From: a virus
Virus record (IMG/VR): IMGVR_UViG_3300036770_006511
Coordinates: 1 to 64,000 of that record
Length of the DNA stretch: 64,000 nt
Reading direction: 5' to 3' (one strand)
The notes beneath the pieces are model-generated. The model made no database searches, had not been told where the DNA came from, and saw nothing but the letters and a program-made list of their open reading frames with translations. Shown here in pieces: positions 8,138 to 16,765 of this stretch (positions are counted from its first letter, which is position 1; every line of letters starts with the position of its first letter). The translations under genes were made by a program, and so were the position numbers.

Positions 8138-9664
8138 ATGCAACATATACAAGAACAAGTAGAGAAAATAGAAAATCAAATTCTCCACGAAAAGAAAAGA
8201 GAACAAGCCAAAGAAATTTTAAAAGAAGGAAAAAAAATCGGAATTGAAAAACTACCCTACAGTTACTCAGCGGTAAAGAGGTTTATTGATTCCGAGACAA
8301 TGGATGTTCACTATAACAAACACTACAAAGGTTACGTAGATAAACTCAACAACCTATTATCCAAAAGAAAGGGTGACCACGATTTGGAAAGAATCGTAAG
8401 GAACATATCAAGATATCCTAAGGGAGTAAGGGACAATGCTGGTGGTGCTTTCAACCATGCACTTTTTTGGAACATGTTGTCACCCAAACCACAAAGAGTG
8501 GGTAAAAACTTGATGACAAAAATCAAAAAGGACTTCGGAACTTTTGAAAAATTCAAAAAACAATTTGAAGAAGTTGCTAAACAAAGATTCGGCTCAGGTT
8601 GGGTATGGTTAGTGTTAACCAACAAAGGGACACTAAAGATTATGTCTACCCCCAACCAAGATAATCCATTAATGAATGTAATTGAAGGCGGCGGATATCC
8701 ACTTTTAGGCTTAGATTTGTGGGAACATGCATATTACCTCAAATACCGAAACAAAAGAGATGAGTACATCAACAACTTTTGGACTGTTGTCAATTGGGAC
8801 TTTGTGGAAGATATGTTTTTACTTAAGACTGAGACCAAATTATTAGAATCACAAGAAATGGGTAAATTACTTATGGAGACAAAATCAGAGGCGTGCCCAA
8901 GAAACGAAGTGGAAATCTATCGGGAGTTGTTTAACACAAACACCCGAGCAAGAACCCAATACAAAAACACCATCAACGACATTCTCAAGAGATTGTTTCG
9001 TGACAAATACCACAACAAAAGAGAAAATGGTGAAATACCTGGGGTATATGATTTAGAAAAACCAGGTCGCAGTGTCATCAACTACTTGAACACAAACTAT
9101 TCGGTTTTTTGTATTATGGTCCGTGACCTCAACAGAGTTATCACCAAATCTATGGGTGAAAAACCAATTGTTTTTCAAGGTAAAAGTTACGATGACCAAG
9201 TTCAAGAGATGAAGAGAATGTGTAATTACATCGAGCAATTCAGTAATAGAATTTTCGACCCCAATTCACAAACCTTTCATTCCATAATGAATACTTTGAA
9301 AGAAAAAGATAATATTGGGACTCGTAGAGAACTTACGGCAAAGAACCGAATCATGGAGAGCCTACCGAATTTCAAAGTCTCAGTAACCGCAGGAGCGGGA
9401 AAAACCAAAGACGCGGTACAAAAAATCGACATGGAGGTTATCACCGAAAACGGTAAACGTACTGCACAGGTTAAAGGTTACGACGAAATCTTGGAACAAG
9501 ATGGTCGTTTAATTATGACCAAAACGGGTGAGGTTGCAAAATACAATGTTGATTGGATGGTCTTTGTAAAAGGGAGTAAGGTCGTTGTTTTTGAAAACAA
9601 ATGTGAAATCGAAAAGGGAAACTACGTTTTTGACAAAAAGAGTCTGATATACGATTTGAGATAA
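8138..9664 (+). CDS. Mn-type superoxide dismutase fused to a C-terminal nuclease-like domain
   Basis: Residues about 33-228 are a complete Fe/Mn superoxide dismutase. All four metal ligands are present: H58 (in VHYNKH), H107 (in NHALFW), D193 and H197 (in DLWEHAYY). The gateway tyrosine Y66 and the FGSGW segment are also kept. Gly at 103 and Gln at 174 (NQDNPL) point to the manganese rather than iron type. Residues 1-32 are a charged helix. Residues 230-508 have no superoxide dismutase homology. Their end has the pattern KIDMEVITENGK-RTAQVKGY (starting near residue 420), then VDWMVFVKGSKVVVFENK, resembling the D...QxK core of Mrr-like PD-(D/E)xK nucleases. The gene has a late-type box and precedes a neck protein, suggesting late expression and possibly packaging. 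The dismutase domain is certain; the C-terminal assignment is tentative. Confidence 0.85.
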   Translation: MQHIQEQVEKIENQILHEKKREQAKEILKEGKKIGIEKLPYSYSAVKRFIDSETMDVHYNKHYKGYVDKLNNLLSKRKGDHDLERIVRNISRYPKGVRDNAGGAFNHALFWNMLSPKPQRVGKNLMTKIKKDFGTFEKFKKQFEEVAKQRFGSGWVWLVLTNKGTLKIMSTPNQDNPLMNVIEGGGYPLLGLDLWEHAYYLKYRNKRDEYINNFWTVVNWDFVEDMFLLKTETKLLESQEMGKLLMETKSEACPRNEVEIYRELFNTNTRARTQYKNTINDILKRLFRDKYHNKRENGEIPGVYDLEKPGRSVINYLNTNYSVFCIMVRDLNRVITKSMGEKPIVFQGKSYDDQVQEMKRMCNYIEQFSNRIFDPNSQTFHSIMNTLKEKDNIGTRRELTAKNRIMESLPNFKVSVTAGAGKTKDAVQKIDMEVITENGKRTAQVKGYDEILEQDGRLIMTKTGEVAKYNVDWMVFVKGSKVVVFENKCEIEKGNYVFDKKSLIYDLR

Positions 9665-9670
9665 TCGCGG

Positions 9671-9678
9671 TATTTATA
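9671..9678 (+). promoter_or_regulatory. Late-promoter-like box TATTTATA, 3 bases before the start codon
   Basis: GTATTTATAGGT is followed at once by the ATG at 9682. If this is a -10 element, transcription would begin at or next to the start codon, giving a leaderless message. Confidence 0.55.
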
Positions 9679-9681
9679 GGT

Positions 9682-10800
9682 ATGGCTGTAATACCTGAAC
9701 CCGAAAGAAGTAGAATCTATACCAGACTTCGTCACCAATTAGGTGCCCCACTTCGAGCAGTAGAACTCGAAGATGAAATGCTTGATTCCTTAATGGAGTT
9801 ATCCATTCAGGACTATGAGCAATATACTTTAGATTGGTTAATTGAATCAAATTGGGTCAATTTGGTCAATCTCAATATGAAAGAAAAGTCTGTTGCTCGT
9901 GCTTTAGTTACAAGAACATTTAACTTAGAGGACCAGTTCACTTATGCATATTCCAAAATCGTTGGACTCCAAACTACAGGACCATACGTAATTAAGAAAG
10001 ATTATTTTATTTTAAGTGCAGATACACAATCATATGAAATTCCTGCAGGAAGAGAAGTCAACGAGTTGTTATGGTTTTCGAACCAACCATTTCAAAACTT
10101 AGCTCTTTGGGGGACAACTGACTATGGTTTCGGTGGTTTGGGTTTGGGTGCTAACCAAGCGGGATACGCTCAAATCGGAACTGCTGGTGGTTATTTTATG
10201 ATGAGCGGATTTGATTACCTTATTCGTGCACAAGAAGCTAATATTCTCAACCGCATATTAGGGGGTGCTTTGACCTATAAAATAACTGGTCTTCCCGATG
10301 GTAAAAAACTAATCACTTTATACAACGCACCTGGTTCGAATTTCTCGTTCAGTAATTATTCACAGTATACCGGTAAAGCGGTTTGGTACTGGTACTATGA
10401 TACCGATGGAGATAGTAGAGCACAATGTCTGAAAGACAATCCTGATATTATAAAACTCCCTTCCGATGTCCCTATTGAGGAATTAAGTTGGGAAGATTTG
10501 AACACTCCCGCACAACAATGGGTTAGGAAGTGGTTCACCGCTTACGCTAAAGAAACTTTATCAAGAGTCAGAGGTAAGTTTTCAGGAAACCTCAAAACAC
10601 CTGACTCAGAATTACAGATGGATTATCAATCTTTGGCTACCGAGTCAAAAGATGAAAAATCTAAGTTAGAGGAGGAATTGAAATTGAGATTAGAAAGACT
10701 TCGTCCTGAAAAACAAATGGAAAAAGAAGCACTTCTTGCTGAGAATTTGAATAAACAAATGAGATTTAGGGCCATGCCACGTCAAATTTACGTAATATAA
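9682..10800 (+). CDS. 13: Neck protein (T4 gp13-like)
   Basis: The 372-residue protein opens with a conserved connector pattern, RLRHQLGAPLRAVELEDEMLDSLMELSI, where a short helix bundle precedes the beta domain. Later come QSYEIPAGREVNELLWF, LNRILGGALTYKI and GLPDGKKLITLYNAPG, a run typical of the T4-group neck protein gp13 (T4 protein 309 residues). The C-terminal 70 residues are a charged helical or coiled-coil extension (KSKLEEELKLRLERLRPEK). gp13 completes the head and makes the surface to which the tail attaches. It carries a late-type box almost touching the ATG. Other structural genes of the neck lie nearby on the opposite strand. Confidence 0.65.
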   Translation: MAVIPEPERSRIYTRLRHQLGAPLRAVELEDEMLDSLMELSIQDYEQYTLDWLIESNWVNLVNLNMKEKSVARALVTRTFNLEDQFTYAYSKIVGLQTTGPYVIKKDYFILSADTQSYEIPAGREVNELLWFSNQPFQNLALWGTTDYGFGGLGLGANQAGYAQIGTAGGYFMMSGFDYLIRAQEANILNRILGGALTYKITGLPDGKKLITLYNAPGSNFSFSNYSQYTGKAVWYWYYDTDGDSRAQCLKDNPDIIKLPSDVPIEELSWEDLNTPAQQWVRKWFTAYAKETLSRVRGKFSGNLKTPDSELQMDYQSLATESKDEKSKLEEELKLRLERLRPEKQMEKEALLAENLNKQMRFRAMPRQIYVI

Positions 10801-10801
10801 T

Positions 10802-11182
10802 ATGAGTGAAGTTGAAGATAAATTTGGTTTGATGTTTGAATTTTTCTTAAAGAATATAAACAAACCTTTTAGTGAATTCAAAAGACCTCGTGTTATTTTG
10901 GATTATGAAAAAACAGGGGGAATTCTTTCGTACGATATTTTCATGGAAATTAATGGTGACGATTACGATGGAATAGAATACGAAACTTTTTTGGATGAAA
11001 TCAAAGAAGTTGGTGATTTTCTTTATTCTTTTTTCTCAGATTATTCAATTAACAAGTCGGGTAAACTCACGAAAGAAAAAGACTCAACAAGTTTTGTGGG
11101 TGTCGTTTTGGAACAATTGAGAACAAGTAATGACCAAGCAGGATTTTCTTCAAGGTGGATGATAAGAGTAGAACCAAAATAA
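10802..11182 (+). CDS. Hypothetical protein, 126 aa
   Basis: Starts two bases after the neck protein stop and is likely cotranscribed with it. It is acidic and rich in Asp, Glu and aromatic residues (FLYSFFSDYS, then a Lys/Glu turn). No motif, signal peptide or membrane segment was recognised. The mixed pattern suggests a small alpha/beta protein. Position next to gp13 suggests a tail-completion or connector role, but that is only context. Confidence 0.7.
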   Translation: MSEVEDKFGLMFEFFLKNINKPFSEFKRPRVILDYEKTGGILSYDIFMEINGDDYDGIEYETFLDEIKEVGDFLYSFFSDYSINKSGKLTKEKDSTSFVGVVLEQLRTSNDQAGFSSRWMIRVEPK

Positions 11183-11188
11183 AAAAAT

Positions 11189-11524
11189 ATGTCAGTAATT
11201 AAAAATACCCCATCGCAAAGAGTAATTAACGGAAAGGTTATTACAACATCAGAAACATCCGTTGTTTCAGAACCATTTTACGAAACACACGGAGAAGCGT
11301 GTATTGTAATTAGAGGAGTACCTCAAGCCAAAGTTCGTTTAGATAGTATATCAACGGACCACACCGTCATTAAAGCAATGACCAAAGTCTTGATAATTCC
11401 CGATGTGGGAAAAATCGATGAAGATTACGATGAAATCTTAATTGACAAGGGTGCTTGTGTTGAGTTCAGATTCTGTGCCGGTGTTTGGTACATTATCTCT
11501 TCTGATGGACTCAAGCAGTCGTAA
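11189..11524 (+). CDS. Hypothetical beta-rich small protein, 111 aa
   Basis: Third gene of the neck operon, 6 bases after the previous stop. Alternating hydrophobic residues through the whole length (EACIVIRGV, KVLIIPDVG, VEFRFCAGVWYIISS) suggest a small beta-sandwich or barrel, as in phage decoration or head-to-tail interface proteins. The function is not recognised. Its last 14 bases overlap the 3' end of the convergent HsdS-like gene, with no terminator between them. Confidence 0.7.
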   Translation: MSVIKNTPSQRVINGKVITTSETSVVSEPFYETHGEACIVIRGVPQAKVRLDSISTDHTVIKAMTKVLIIPDVGKIDEDYDEILIDKGACVEFRFCAGVWYIISSDGLKQS

Positions 11525-11798
11525 TAGGAATTTCTCCTAAATCTTTGATTTTAATACTTCTAATCCCTGTGGTTCCCTGAGCCAAAGAACTGAACGCTCC
11601 CACGCTAGAGAAGTATTCAAAAAGATAGAAAAGAAAATCATTCAGAACTAAATCAGGTCGAGTGATAGTAACACCAATATGTTCAGGTGAAAACTCACGA
11701 GTAGGTTTACCGACCATATTTTTAGTTCCTTTACGGATTAACCAAAAATCCGCATCGGGATTGTTGACTTGGAGATTAACTATGTCTTTCAGTTTCAT
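11511..11798 (-). CDS. Lone HsdS-like target-recognition fragment
   Basis: A 95-residue protein is read from ATG 11798, which lies inside the last codons of the DNA polymerase gene; an upstream in-frame start would lengthen the overlap. The pattern is MKLKDIV, then DADFWLIRKGTKN, IGVTITRPDLVLNDFLFYLFEYF, and SLAQGTTGIRSIKIKDLGEIPI. It closely follows the second half of a type I restriction specificity (HsdS) target-recognition domain, including the GTT-x-x-x-I-x-I-K-D-L end signature. A full HsdS has two such domains plus spacer helices (about 400 residues), so this is a single minimal unit. It could bind DNA alone or block a host HsdS, but no HsdM or HsdR is visible. Confidence 0.6.
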   Translation of the reverse strand: MKLKDIVNLQVNNPDADFWLIRKGTKNMVGKPTREFSPEHIGVTITRPDLVLNDFLFYLFEYFSSVGAFSSLAQGTTGIRSIKIKDLGEIPITTA

Positions 11799-14577
11799 AA
11801 TGGTAAATATACCGCTCCCAACCCTCTTCCGCCAAATCATACATATAATTTGGTGAAAGACCTCGTTTTTCCCAATATTTTACCTCACCGTCTGACATAG
11901 TCATAACTTCATCCAACTCATCTTGGTCACCAGGTCCCATCGGGTAACCATTGATAAGTTCACACTGACTAGCGGTGAAAATCCCCATATCCTCAGGATT
12001 ATTCACAAGAAGACCCTCACGAATTTCATCTTTAAAACAAATCAACAAAGGTTCAATACGTTTGTTGAATGTTGTAATTGCACGAGCAACATTGTAATCA
12101 CCCGTCATATCAGGGTTCTTTTCAAGTTCATCGGTATCCAAGATGTAACAATTCAGTTTTACATATGAAGGAATGTCCACAAGAACTTCACCAGTTTTCT
12201 CAAAATGTTTTTTCTTCTGTAACTCTGAGTATTTCTTAGCAGGTACTTTCTGTACGTCACCGTGAGATGCTTTCTCACCATTGTTGACGTACATAATCAT
12301 ATCACCCAAGTTCACATTCATTTTGTGTTCAATAGCAAGTTCCATATGTGCTTGACGAGACATCAAAGAACCCGCTTTGGTGGTCTGAGTACAACGGACT
12401 TTGTAATCCTCGAGGGTCTGTTTAACCTTGGCTTTTTGGGCAATCTGAGCGAGGGGAATTTGATGGTCGTAAATTCTCTCCAAGTATTCATAGTAATAAT
12501 CCACAAACTCCTTACCCTTACCCTCGAGTAACATCTTGATACCTTTGTCCAAGAACTTCTCGATGTAACCGGGTAGTTTCTTCGATTTAATGGAGTTACC
12601 AGTAAGTTTAATCTTACCCTTGTAATCCATAACCGCATAGTTCTTCCGAGCGAGGTTAATACACGATGGCCATACACCATCAGTATCTAACGCCATTTCC
12701 CCCCTCATAAAAAGGTCGTTGTATTCTGCAACATCCGCTTCCGCACCTTCATATACTTTACCGGCTTTTACCTTCCAGTTTAAACCACGACCTACATACG
12801 TACGAGATTTAGCACCCTCAGGAAGTGAAAAGTTTACACCGTCAGTATCCATTACAAGGGGGGTGTAACCTTTAGCCATAAAGAACTTAATCATCTGACG
12901 AAGGTACTGACGACCAGTACAAGTGATTTGTTCCCCCATGTACATATCTCCCCACGCAAACACTTGAGGTGCGGATAGAGCACCGAACATGGAGTTGATG
13001 AAGATTTTAATAGGAAGTTGTTTGTTACCAAAAGATTCGGATTTTTTCCTGTCAATCTCATAATATTCTTCGGCGAGTTGTTTGTACTTGATACGAGTGT
13101 CACGGAAGTACTTGAGCATTCCTTTCATCGCACCTGTTACATCACACGCAGGAAATACATCGTGTACGAGTTGAATAGAGGGGTATAGAGACGAGAAGTC
13201 AAGTTTGAGGACATCCTTTGAGTATCCAACCTTTAAGAGTCGTGAGAGACCTCCTACGAAGTCTGTCTTACTTTGTTTTGCTGGAATTGCAAGATTGTTC
13301 TTGTAACTCCAAGCAAGCATCAACATTTTCCACAGAGTTGCAGTTCCCATTGTAGAAACCCTCTCGTATGTTGTGGGTATCATCGCGGCAAGAAGAAACG
13401 AACCCTGATTGAATTCTTTATCTACTTTAAGAGTTTCCTCCAAGTCATCCTGAAGGTAACGTTCCACAATGTCGGCTCCGTTAGTTAGAAGATATGTGTC
13501 AGGGAATTTTACATCCAAATCCAAAAACTCACCCTTTTTACGATATTCTCCGTTTTTGAGATTCAACCAATATTCTTGTTTCTCGGTATACATCTTACCA
13601 ATACTGTCGTGGTTGATGTACACTCGGTCAGGTTCCTTAGCATTGATGAACTCAGAGATATACTTAAGACCTGCGGATTTAATTGATGAGTTAATTGCTT
13701 GAGCACGTCTAACAGCATGGATAATGTCAATTACATTATATCCCCAAATCGAAGTCTGCATAAAATCCTCAACTTCGTTCGCAAGTTTGAGCATGTTCTT
13801 TTTCTGAGAAATAGAATGTTGAGGGTGCAGAGACTTGCAGACCTTTCTAATGTCAATCCCCAAAATACGGGAACGTTCGAACAACCAATACCAGTCGAAG
13901 TTTGCTGAGTTGTAACCCCCAATAATACTTGGTTTGAGTTCATTGATGATGTTGAAAAATTCGACAATACCCTTGACCTCATCTTCTTCGTTGATACATT
14001 CGATAATCTTATTGAATCCCTTGTTGGTACGAATACCAATCATAAAGATTCTACCATCTTTGGGTTCTAACGAAGTGGTCTCCAAGTCATATACCAATCG
14101 AGTTACGTCATCGTAATCTTCGTAACCTTTAAAGAGACGTTTTTCTTTTGAGATAAAGTATTGTTCAACGGGGGGAAGAATAAGAATCTTGTCTCGAAAC
14201 TTATCACCCCAAGGGTCTGCACCACCCTCACGGAAAAATTGAATTAGATGACGATAACCCTTGAGTGATTTAACCATAAAGGTTAAACCTTTTTCCATTC
14301 TCTCATCACCGTGGGTGTCAAGTTTGGTGATAACAATACCGTGTTTGGTCATTGCCTCTTTTTGTAACCCTTTGGAATTTTGATAAAATCCCATGTTACG
14401 AAGGTCACCAACCCAACAGAAGGGGGTAAAGGTATCTTTTCGAATCTCCTTTCCTTTACCGGGTATTTCTTTGATTTTATAAATGGAGTCTGATGCGTAG
14501 TCAAATTCACAGGCTACGATAAATTCTTCAGGGTCGTTACCCTCCAAGAATGACTTGATAGTTTCTTCGTCAATCAT
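11776..14577 (-). CDS. 43: Family B DNA polymerase with 3'-5' exonuclease (T4 gp43-like)
   Basis: This 933-residue replicative polymerase has the exonuclease motifs Exo I YDLETT (D164, E166) and Exo II YNSANFDWYW (D228). The polymerase motifs are A LDFSSLYPSI (D460), B in the INSMFGALSAP region (527-536), and C MDTDG (D577, D579). The usual motif C is DTDS, so the serine is glycine here while both metal-binding aspartates remain. A downstream basic KIKLTGNSIKSKKLP segment fits the thumb. The length agrees with T4 gp43 (898). It is transcribed with the HsdS-like gene, whose start lies within its 3' end. The nearest late-like box is 66 bases upstream, which may or may not serve this gene. Confidence 0.95.
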   Translation of the reverse strand: MIDEETIKSFLEGNDPEEFIVACEFDYASDSIYKIKEIPGKGKEIRKDTFTPFCWVGDLRNMGFYQNSKGLQKEAMTKHGIVITKLDTHGDERMEKGLTFMVKSLKGYRHLIQFFREGGADPWGDKFRDKILILPPVEQYFISKEKRLFKGYEDYDDVTRLVYDLETTSLEPKDGRIFMIGIRTNKGFNKIIECINEEDEVKGIVEFFNIINELKPSIIGGYNSANFDWYWLFERSRILGIDIRKVCKSLHPQHSISQKKNMLKLANEVEDFMQTSIWGYNVIDIIHAVRRAQAINSSIKSAGLKYISEFINAKEPDRVYINHDSIGKMYTEKQEYWLNLKNGEYRKKGEFLDLDVKFPDTYLLTNGADIVERYLQDDLEETLKVDKEFNQGSFLLAAMIPTTYERVSTMGTATLWKMLMLAWSYKNNLAIPAKQSKTDFVGGLSRLLKVGYSKDVLKLDFSSLYPSIQLVHDVFPACDVTGAMKGMLKYFRDTRIKYKQLAEEYYEIDRKKSESFGNKQLPIKIFINSMFGALSAPQVFAWGDMYMGEQITCTGRQYLRQMIKFFMAKGYTPLVMDTDGVNFSLPEGAKSRTYVGRGLNWKVKAGKVYEGAEADVAEYNDLFMRGEMALDTDGVWPSCINLARKNYAVMDYKGKIKLTGNSIKSKKLPGYIEKFLDKGIKMLLEGKGKEFVDYYYEYLERIYDHQIPLAQIAQKAKVKQTLEDYKVRCTQTTKAGSLMSRQAHMELAIEHKMNVNLGDMIMYVNNGEKASHGDVQKVPAKKYSELQKKKHFEKTGEVLVDIPSYVKLNCYILDTDELEKNPDMTGDYNVARAITTFNKRIEPLLICFKDEIREGLLVNNPEDMGIFTASQCELINGYPMGPGDQDELDEVMTMSDGEVKYWEKRGLSPNYMYDLAEEGWERYIYHYETERHS

Positions 14578-14643
14578 ATTTTAAAATTTTCCGAGTGACA
14601 CATTATCTTCTACACAAAGTAGAGTTTGTCTTGCTCATTCAAT

Positions 14644-14651
14644 GATAAATA
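14644..14651 (-). promoter_or_regulatory. Late-like box TATTTATC upstream of DNA polymerase
   Basis: TATTTATC lies 66 bases before the polymerase ATG. This is much farther than for the structural genes, so its relevance is uncertain. The spacer 14578-14643 also has a small inverted repeat, TCTAC/GTAGA (14609-14623), that could be an operator. Confidence 0.35.
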
Positions 14652-14677
14652 TAAAAGACTGTGGGGGTCTTGTCAAA

Positions 14678-15076
14678 CTAGCAACACGCTTGTTCCGAAA
14701 TAAAACTATCTTCGATATTGATGTACAATTCTTCTCGTATAGGAACAATCAAACTCCCTGATTGAGTTCCGAGTAAACCACTATTCTTAATTAGGAACTG
14801 ACCTTGGTATCTTCCTGGAGTGTCGGTCTGTCTTGAGGTAAATTGATAATAGATATAATATTCAGTGGGAGCACCTGGTTCATTGGGAATCAAACTCACA
14901 ATAGAACAAGGGGCTCCCACAATTTTGGGAATTCCGGTCTTCACATCGGTCATCGAAAAGAAAATGGTTGAGAGTTCCAAAAACTCCATAGTATCACCAT
15001 AACTACTCCTACCGTCCTGAACAACCTGCATCTTCAATACAGGTAAAGTTGCGTTTTTTCTAATAAAGAATTCCAT
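14678..15076 (-). CDS. BppU-like baseplate/fibre-attachment protein
   Basis: The 132-residue protein has the pattern of the N-terminal immunoglobulin-like domain of baseplate upper proteins. It begins with IRKNATLPVLKMQV, then DTMEFLELSTIFFSMTDV followed by TGIPKI. Next comes an aromatic strand YYIYYQFTSRQTDTPGRYQG, and SGSLIVPIREELYINI closes the sheet. Proteins of this type link receptor-binding modules to the baseplate. It ends with a Cys-Cys pair. A late-type box is 5 bases before its ATG, unlike the adjacent glycosyltransferase genes. Virion structural role is likely, precise place unknown. Confidence 0.6.
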   Translation of the reverse strand: MEFFIRKNATLPVLKMQVVQDGRSSYGDTMEFLELSTIFFSMTDVKTGIPKIVGAPCSIVSLIPNEPGAPTEYYIYYQFTSRQTDTPGRYQGQFLIKNSGLLGTQSGSLIVPIREELYINIEDSFISEQACC

Positions 15077-15081
15077 ACAAA

Positions 15082-15089
15082 GATAAATA
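15082..15089 (-). promoter_or_regulatory. Late-promoter-like box TATTTATC, 5 bases before the start codon
   Basis: The coding strand reads GTATTTATCTTTGTATG. The box overlaps a TATCTTTG, which also fits the Bacteroidota -7 consensus TAnnTTTG. It separates the BppU-like gene from the glycosyltransferase genes upstream. Confidence 0.55.
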
Positions 15090-15094
15090 CTTTG

Positions 15095-16765
15095 TTAGGA
15101 CTCTTTTCTTAACTTTCCGTCGTAGAATTCAAATCTATCATGTTCAGTGGGTGTTGCAAAAAGTAATGCGGACTTGATATTACCCTTTTTACCTTCCTGA
15201 TAAATGTAACTCATCCAAGTTTGTTCGAATGGTCTATCCCATTTGGTTGTTAGGAACATTTTTTCATTTCCGTGACGTGTTACCACTTGAGGCCAGTTAC
15301 AATAATAAACCTCACCTACACCATAAGCCAAACCTTTGTACGAACGAACTTCAGTGAACTTTGTTCTTGGAGCATTTGGGTCAAGTCCCTGAACGGGTAG
15401 TGTTGGTTTTTCGGGCCAATATTCTTCCCTAATACTCTGAGGTACATTGTACCAAGACCATTGAGTTCCATTGTCTCCATAAAATTCCGTGAAATTCATC
15501 TTCAAGAAATCCAAGGATTGGTCTTTAGCAATTTGGATGACTTTGTTGTATAGATTGGGAATGTGTCTTATAAAACCATTCTTACAAGTTTCGTTCTCTC
15601 CATTGTAAAAGAACATGTCGTCTTCAAAAAACCAATAGAAGTCGAATTTGTTTTCTTGGGCGTGTTCGGCAATCCATTGTCTACCACCACAAATACCTAA
15701 GTTATCTTTCTTGATGTGTTCGAAACCATGTTGTTCACATAATTCCAAATATCTTTCAGTTGTTGTTAAATCAGAGGAGTTGTCCAACAAAAACTTCTTT
15801 GGTCTTTCCAAGAAATTCTTATCGTAGATTTCCATAGATTTAATTAAAGTTTCAAACTGATTGGGACTATTAAATGTAATTACGTACAGAGCAGCGTTGT
15901 TGATGTTCAAATCCGAATAAGTGGTTTTCCCTGCAGTGTTTTTGATTTTGTGAGTACCGTTTTTCACATCCTCACAAAATTTACCAATCAAACCGTTAGA
16001 TTCAATTTCGTAATAATCAAAAAGGTCGGGGTGTCGGTACAACAAAATACTGAAAAGAGATTCTTCAGTTCCCATGAAACCATCAGACAAAGTTTGATTC
16101 ATCACATTGTAATACAAACCATTTACGTCATTAATTGCATCTTTTCTACCTCCGAAAATTCCTCCACGACAAACTAACTTTACGTGATTTCCCGCGTAGT
16201 TATTTATCTTTGGGTAACTGAACCCATGGATTTCTCTTTCAGCGTTATACGGAAAAGCAATGAAACCAAAATTGTTGAACAACTTATCAAATTTGTGATG
16301 AATTTTGTCGTGAGTAAAATAACCTGGGTGAACGGTGTTTGTAATTCCTGCGTCAATCCAAAATAAATGGGTAGAATCGAAAGAATCAAAAATTCTGGCA
16401 TCATTCAGTAAAAACATTTTGGACATCACAAGTGGATTATACATTTCCAATCTTGCTTGAGTTGATTCGGGTAACCAACCTGATTGATTATACCAATCAG
16501 GATTTGTTCTTATTTGCTGTATTCTATCGTAGAAATTACTTTTAAACCATTCTTGACTCCGAGTAATAAATTGAGTCTTCGATTTGTCTCGTCTTTGCCA
16601 AATAAAATTTTCCAAATCAGAATCACCAAAAATAATTAGATTGGCATCGATTTGTAAAAGTTGTTCGAATTTATCTAAATAGTGTTGGAAAGAACGAGAC
16701 CACCCTTCTTGTAATTCATCTCGTTTTATGTTCCAAAGTCCTGTTACAAATGTTACGTTATTCAT
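15095..16765 (-). CDS. Two-domain glycosyltransferase: HtrL/YibB-like plus GT-A
   Basis: The 556-residue protein appears to hold two transferases. Residues about 1-275 match the HtrL/YibB family: FVTGLWNIKR at the start, NLIIFGD, MSKMFLLNDA, the FWIDAGI motif, and GGIFGG. Residues about 290-556 form a second GT-A-like unit with ALYVITFNSP and a metal-binding EDD in WFFEDDMFF. It is the distal member of a four-gene minus-strand glycosyltransferase set. The ATG overlaps the previous gene by 8 bases. Donor and acceptor are unknown; the adjacency to fibre genes suggests virion proteins as targets. Confidence 0.75.
   Translation of the reverse strand: MNNVTFVTGLWNIKRDELQEGWSRSFQHYLDKFEQLLQIDANLIIFGDSDLENFIWQRRDKSKTQFITRSQEWFKSNFYDRIQQIRTNPDWYNQSGWLPESTQARLEMYNPLVMSKMFLLNDARIFDSFDSTHLFWIDAGITNTVHPGYFTHDKIHHKFDKLFNNFGFIAFPYNAEREIHGFSYPKINNYAGNHVKLVCRGGIFGGRKDAINDVNGLYYNVMNQTLSDGFMGTEESLFSILLYRHPDLFDYYEIESNGLIGKFCEDVKNGTHKIKNTAGKTTYSDLNINNAALYVITFNSPNQFETLIKSMEIYDKNFLERPKKFLLDNSSDLTTTERYLELCEQHGFEHIKKDNLGICGGRQWIAEHAQENKFDFYWFFEDDMFFYNGENETCKNGFIRHIPNLYNKVIQIAKDQSLDFLKMNFTEFYGDNGTQWSWYNVPQSIREEYWPEKPTLPVQGLDPNAPRTKFTEVRSYKGLAYGVGEVYYCNWPQVVTRHGNEKMFLTTKWDRPFEQTWMSYIYQEGKKGNIKSALLFATPTEHDRFEFYDGKLRKES

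Noticed and set aside
11776-14577. Motif C change DTDS to DTDG in DNA polymerase as inactivation
   Set aside because: Both metal-binding aspartates and all other motifs are present; the serine is not essential, so the enzyme is probably active.
14654-14670. AAGAC/GTCTT hairpin followed by T residues after the BppU-like gene
   Set aside because: Only five base pairs and a short T run; too weak to call a terminator.
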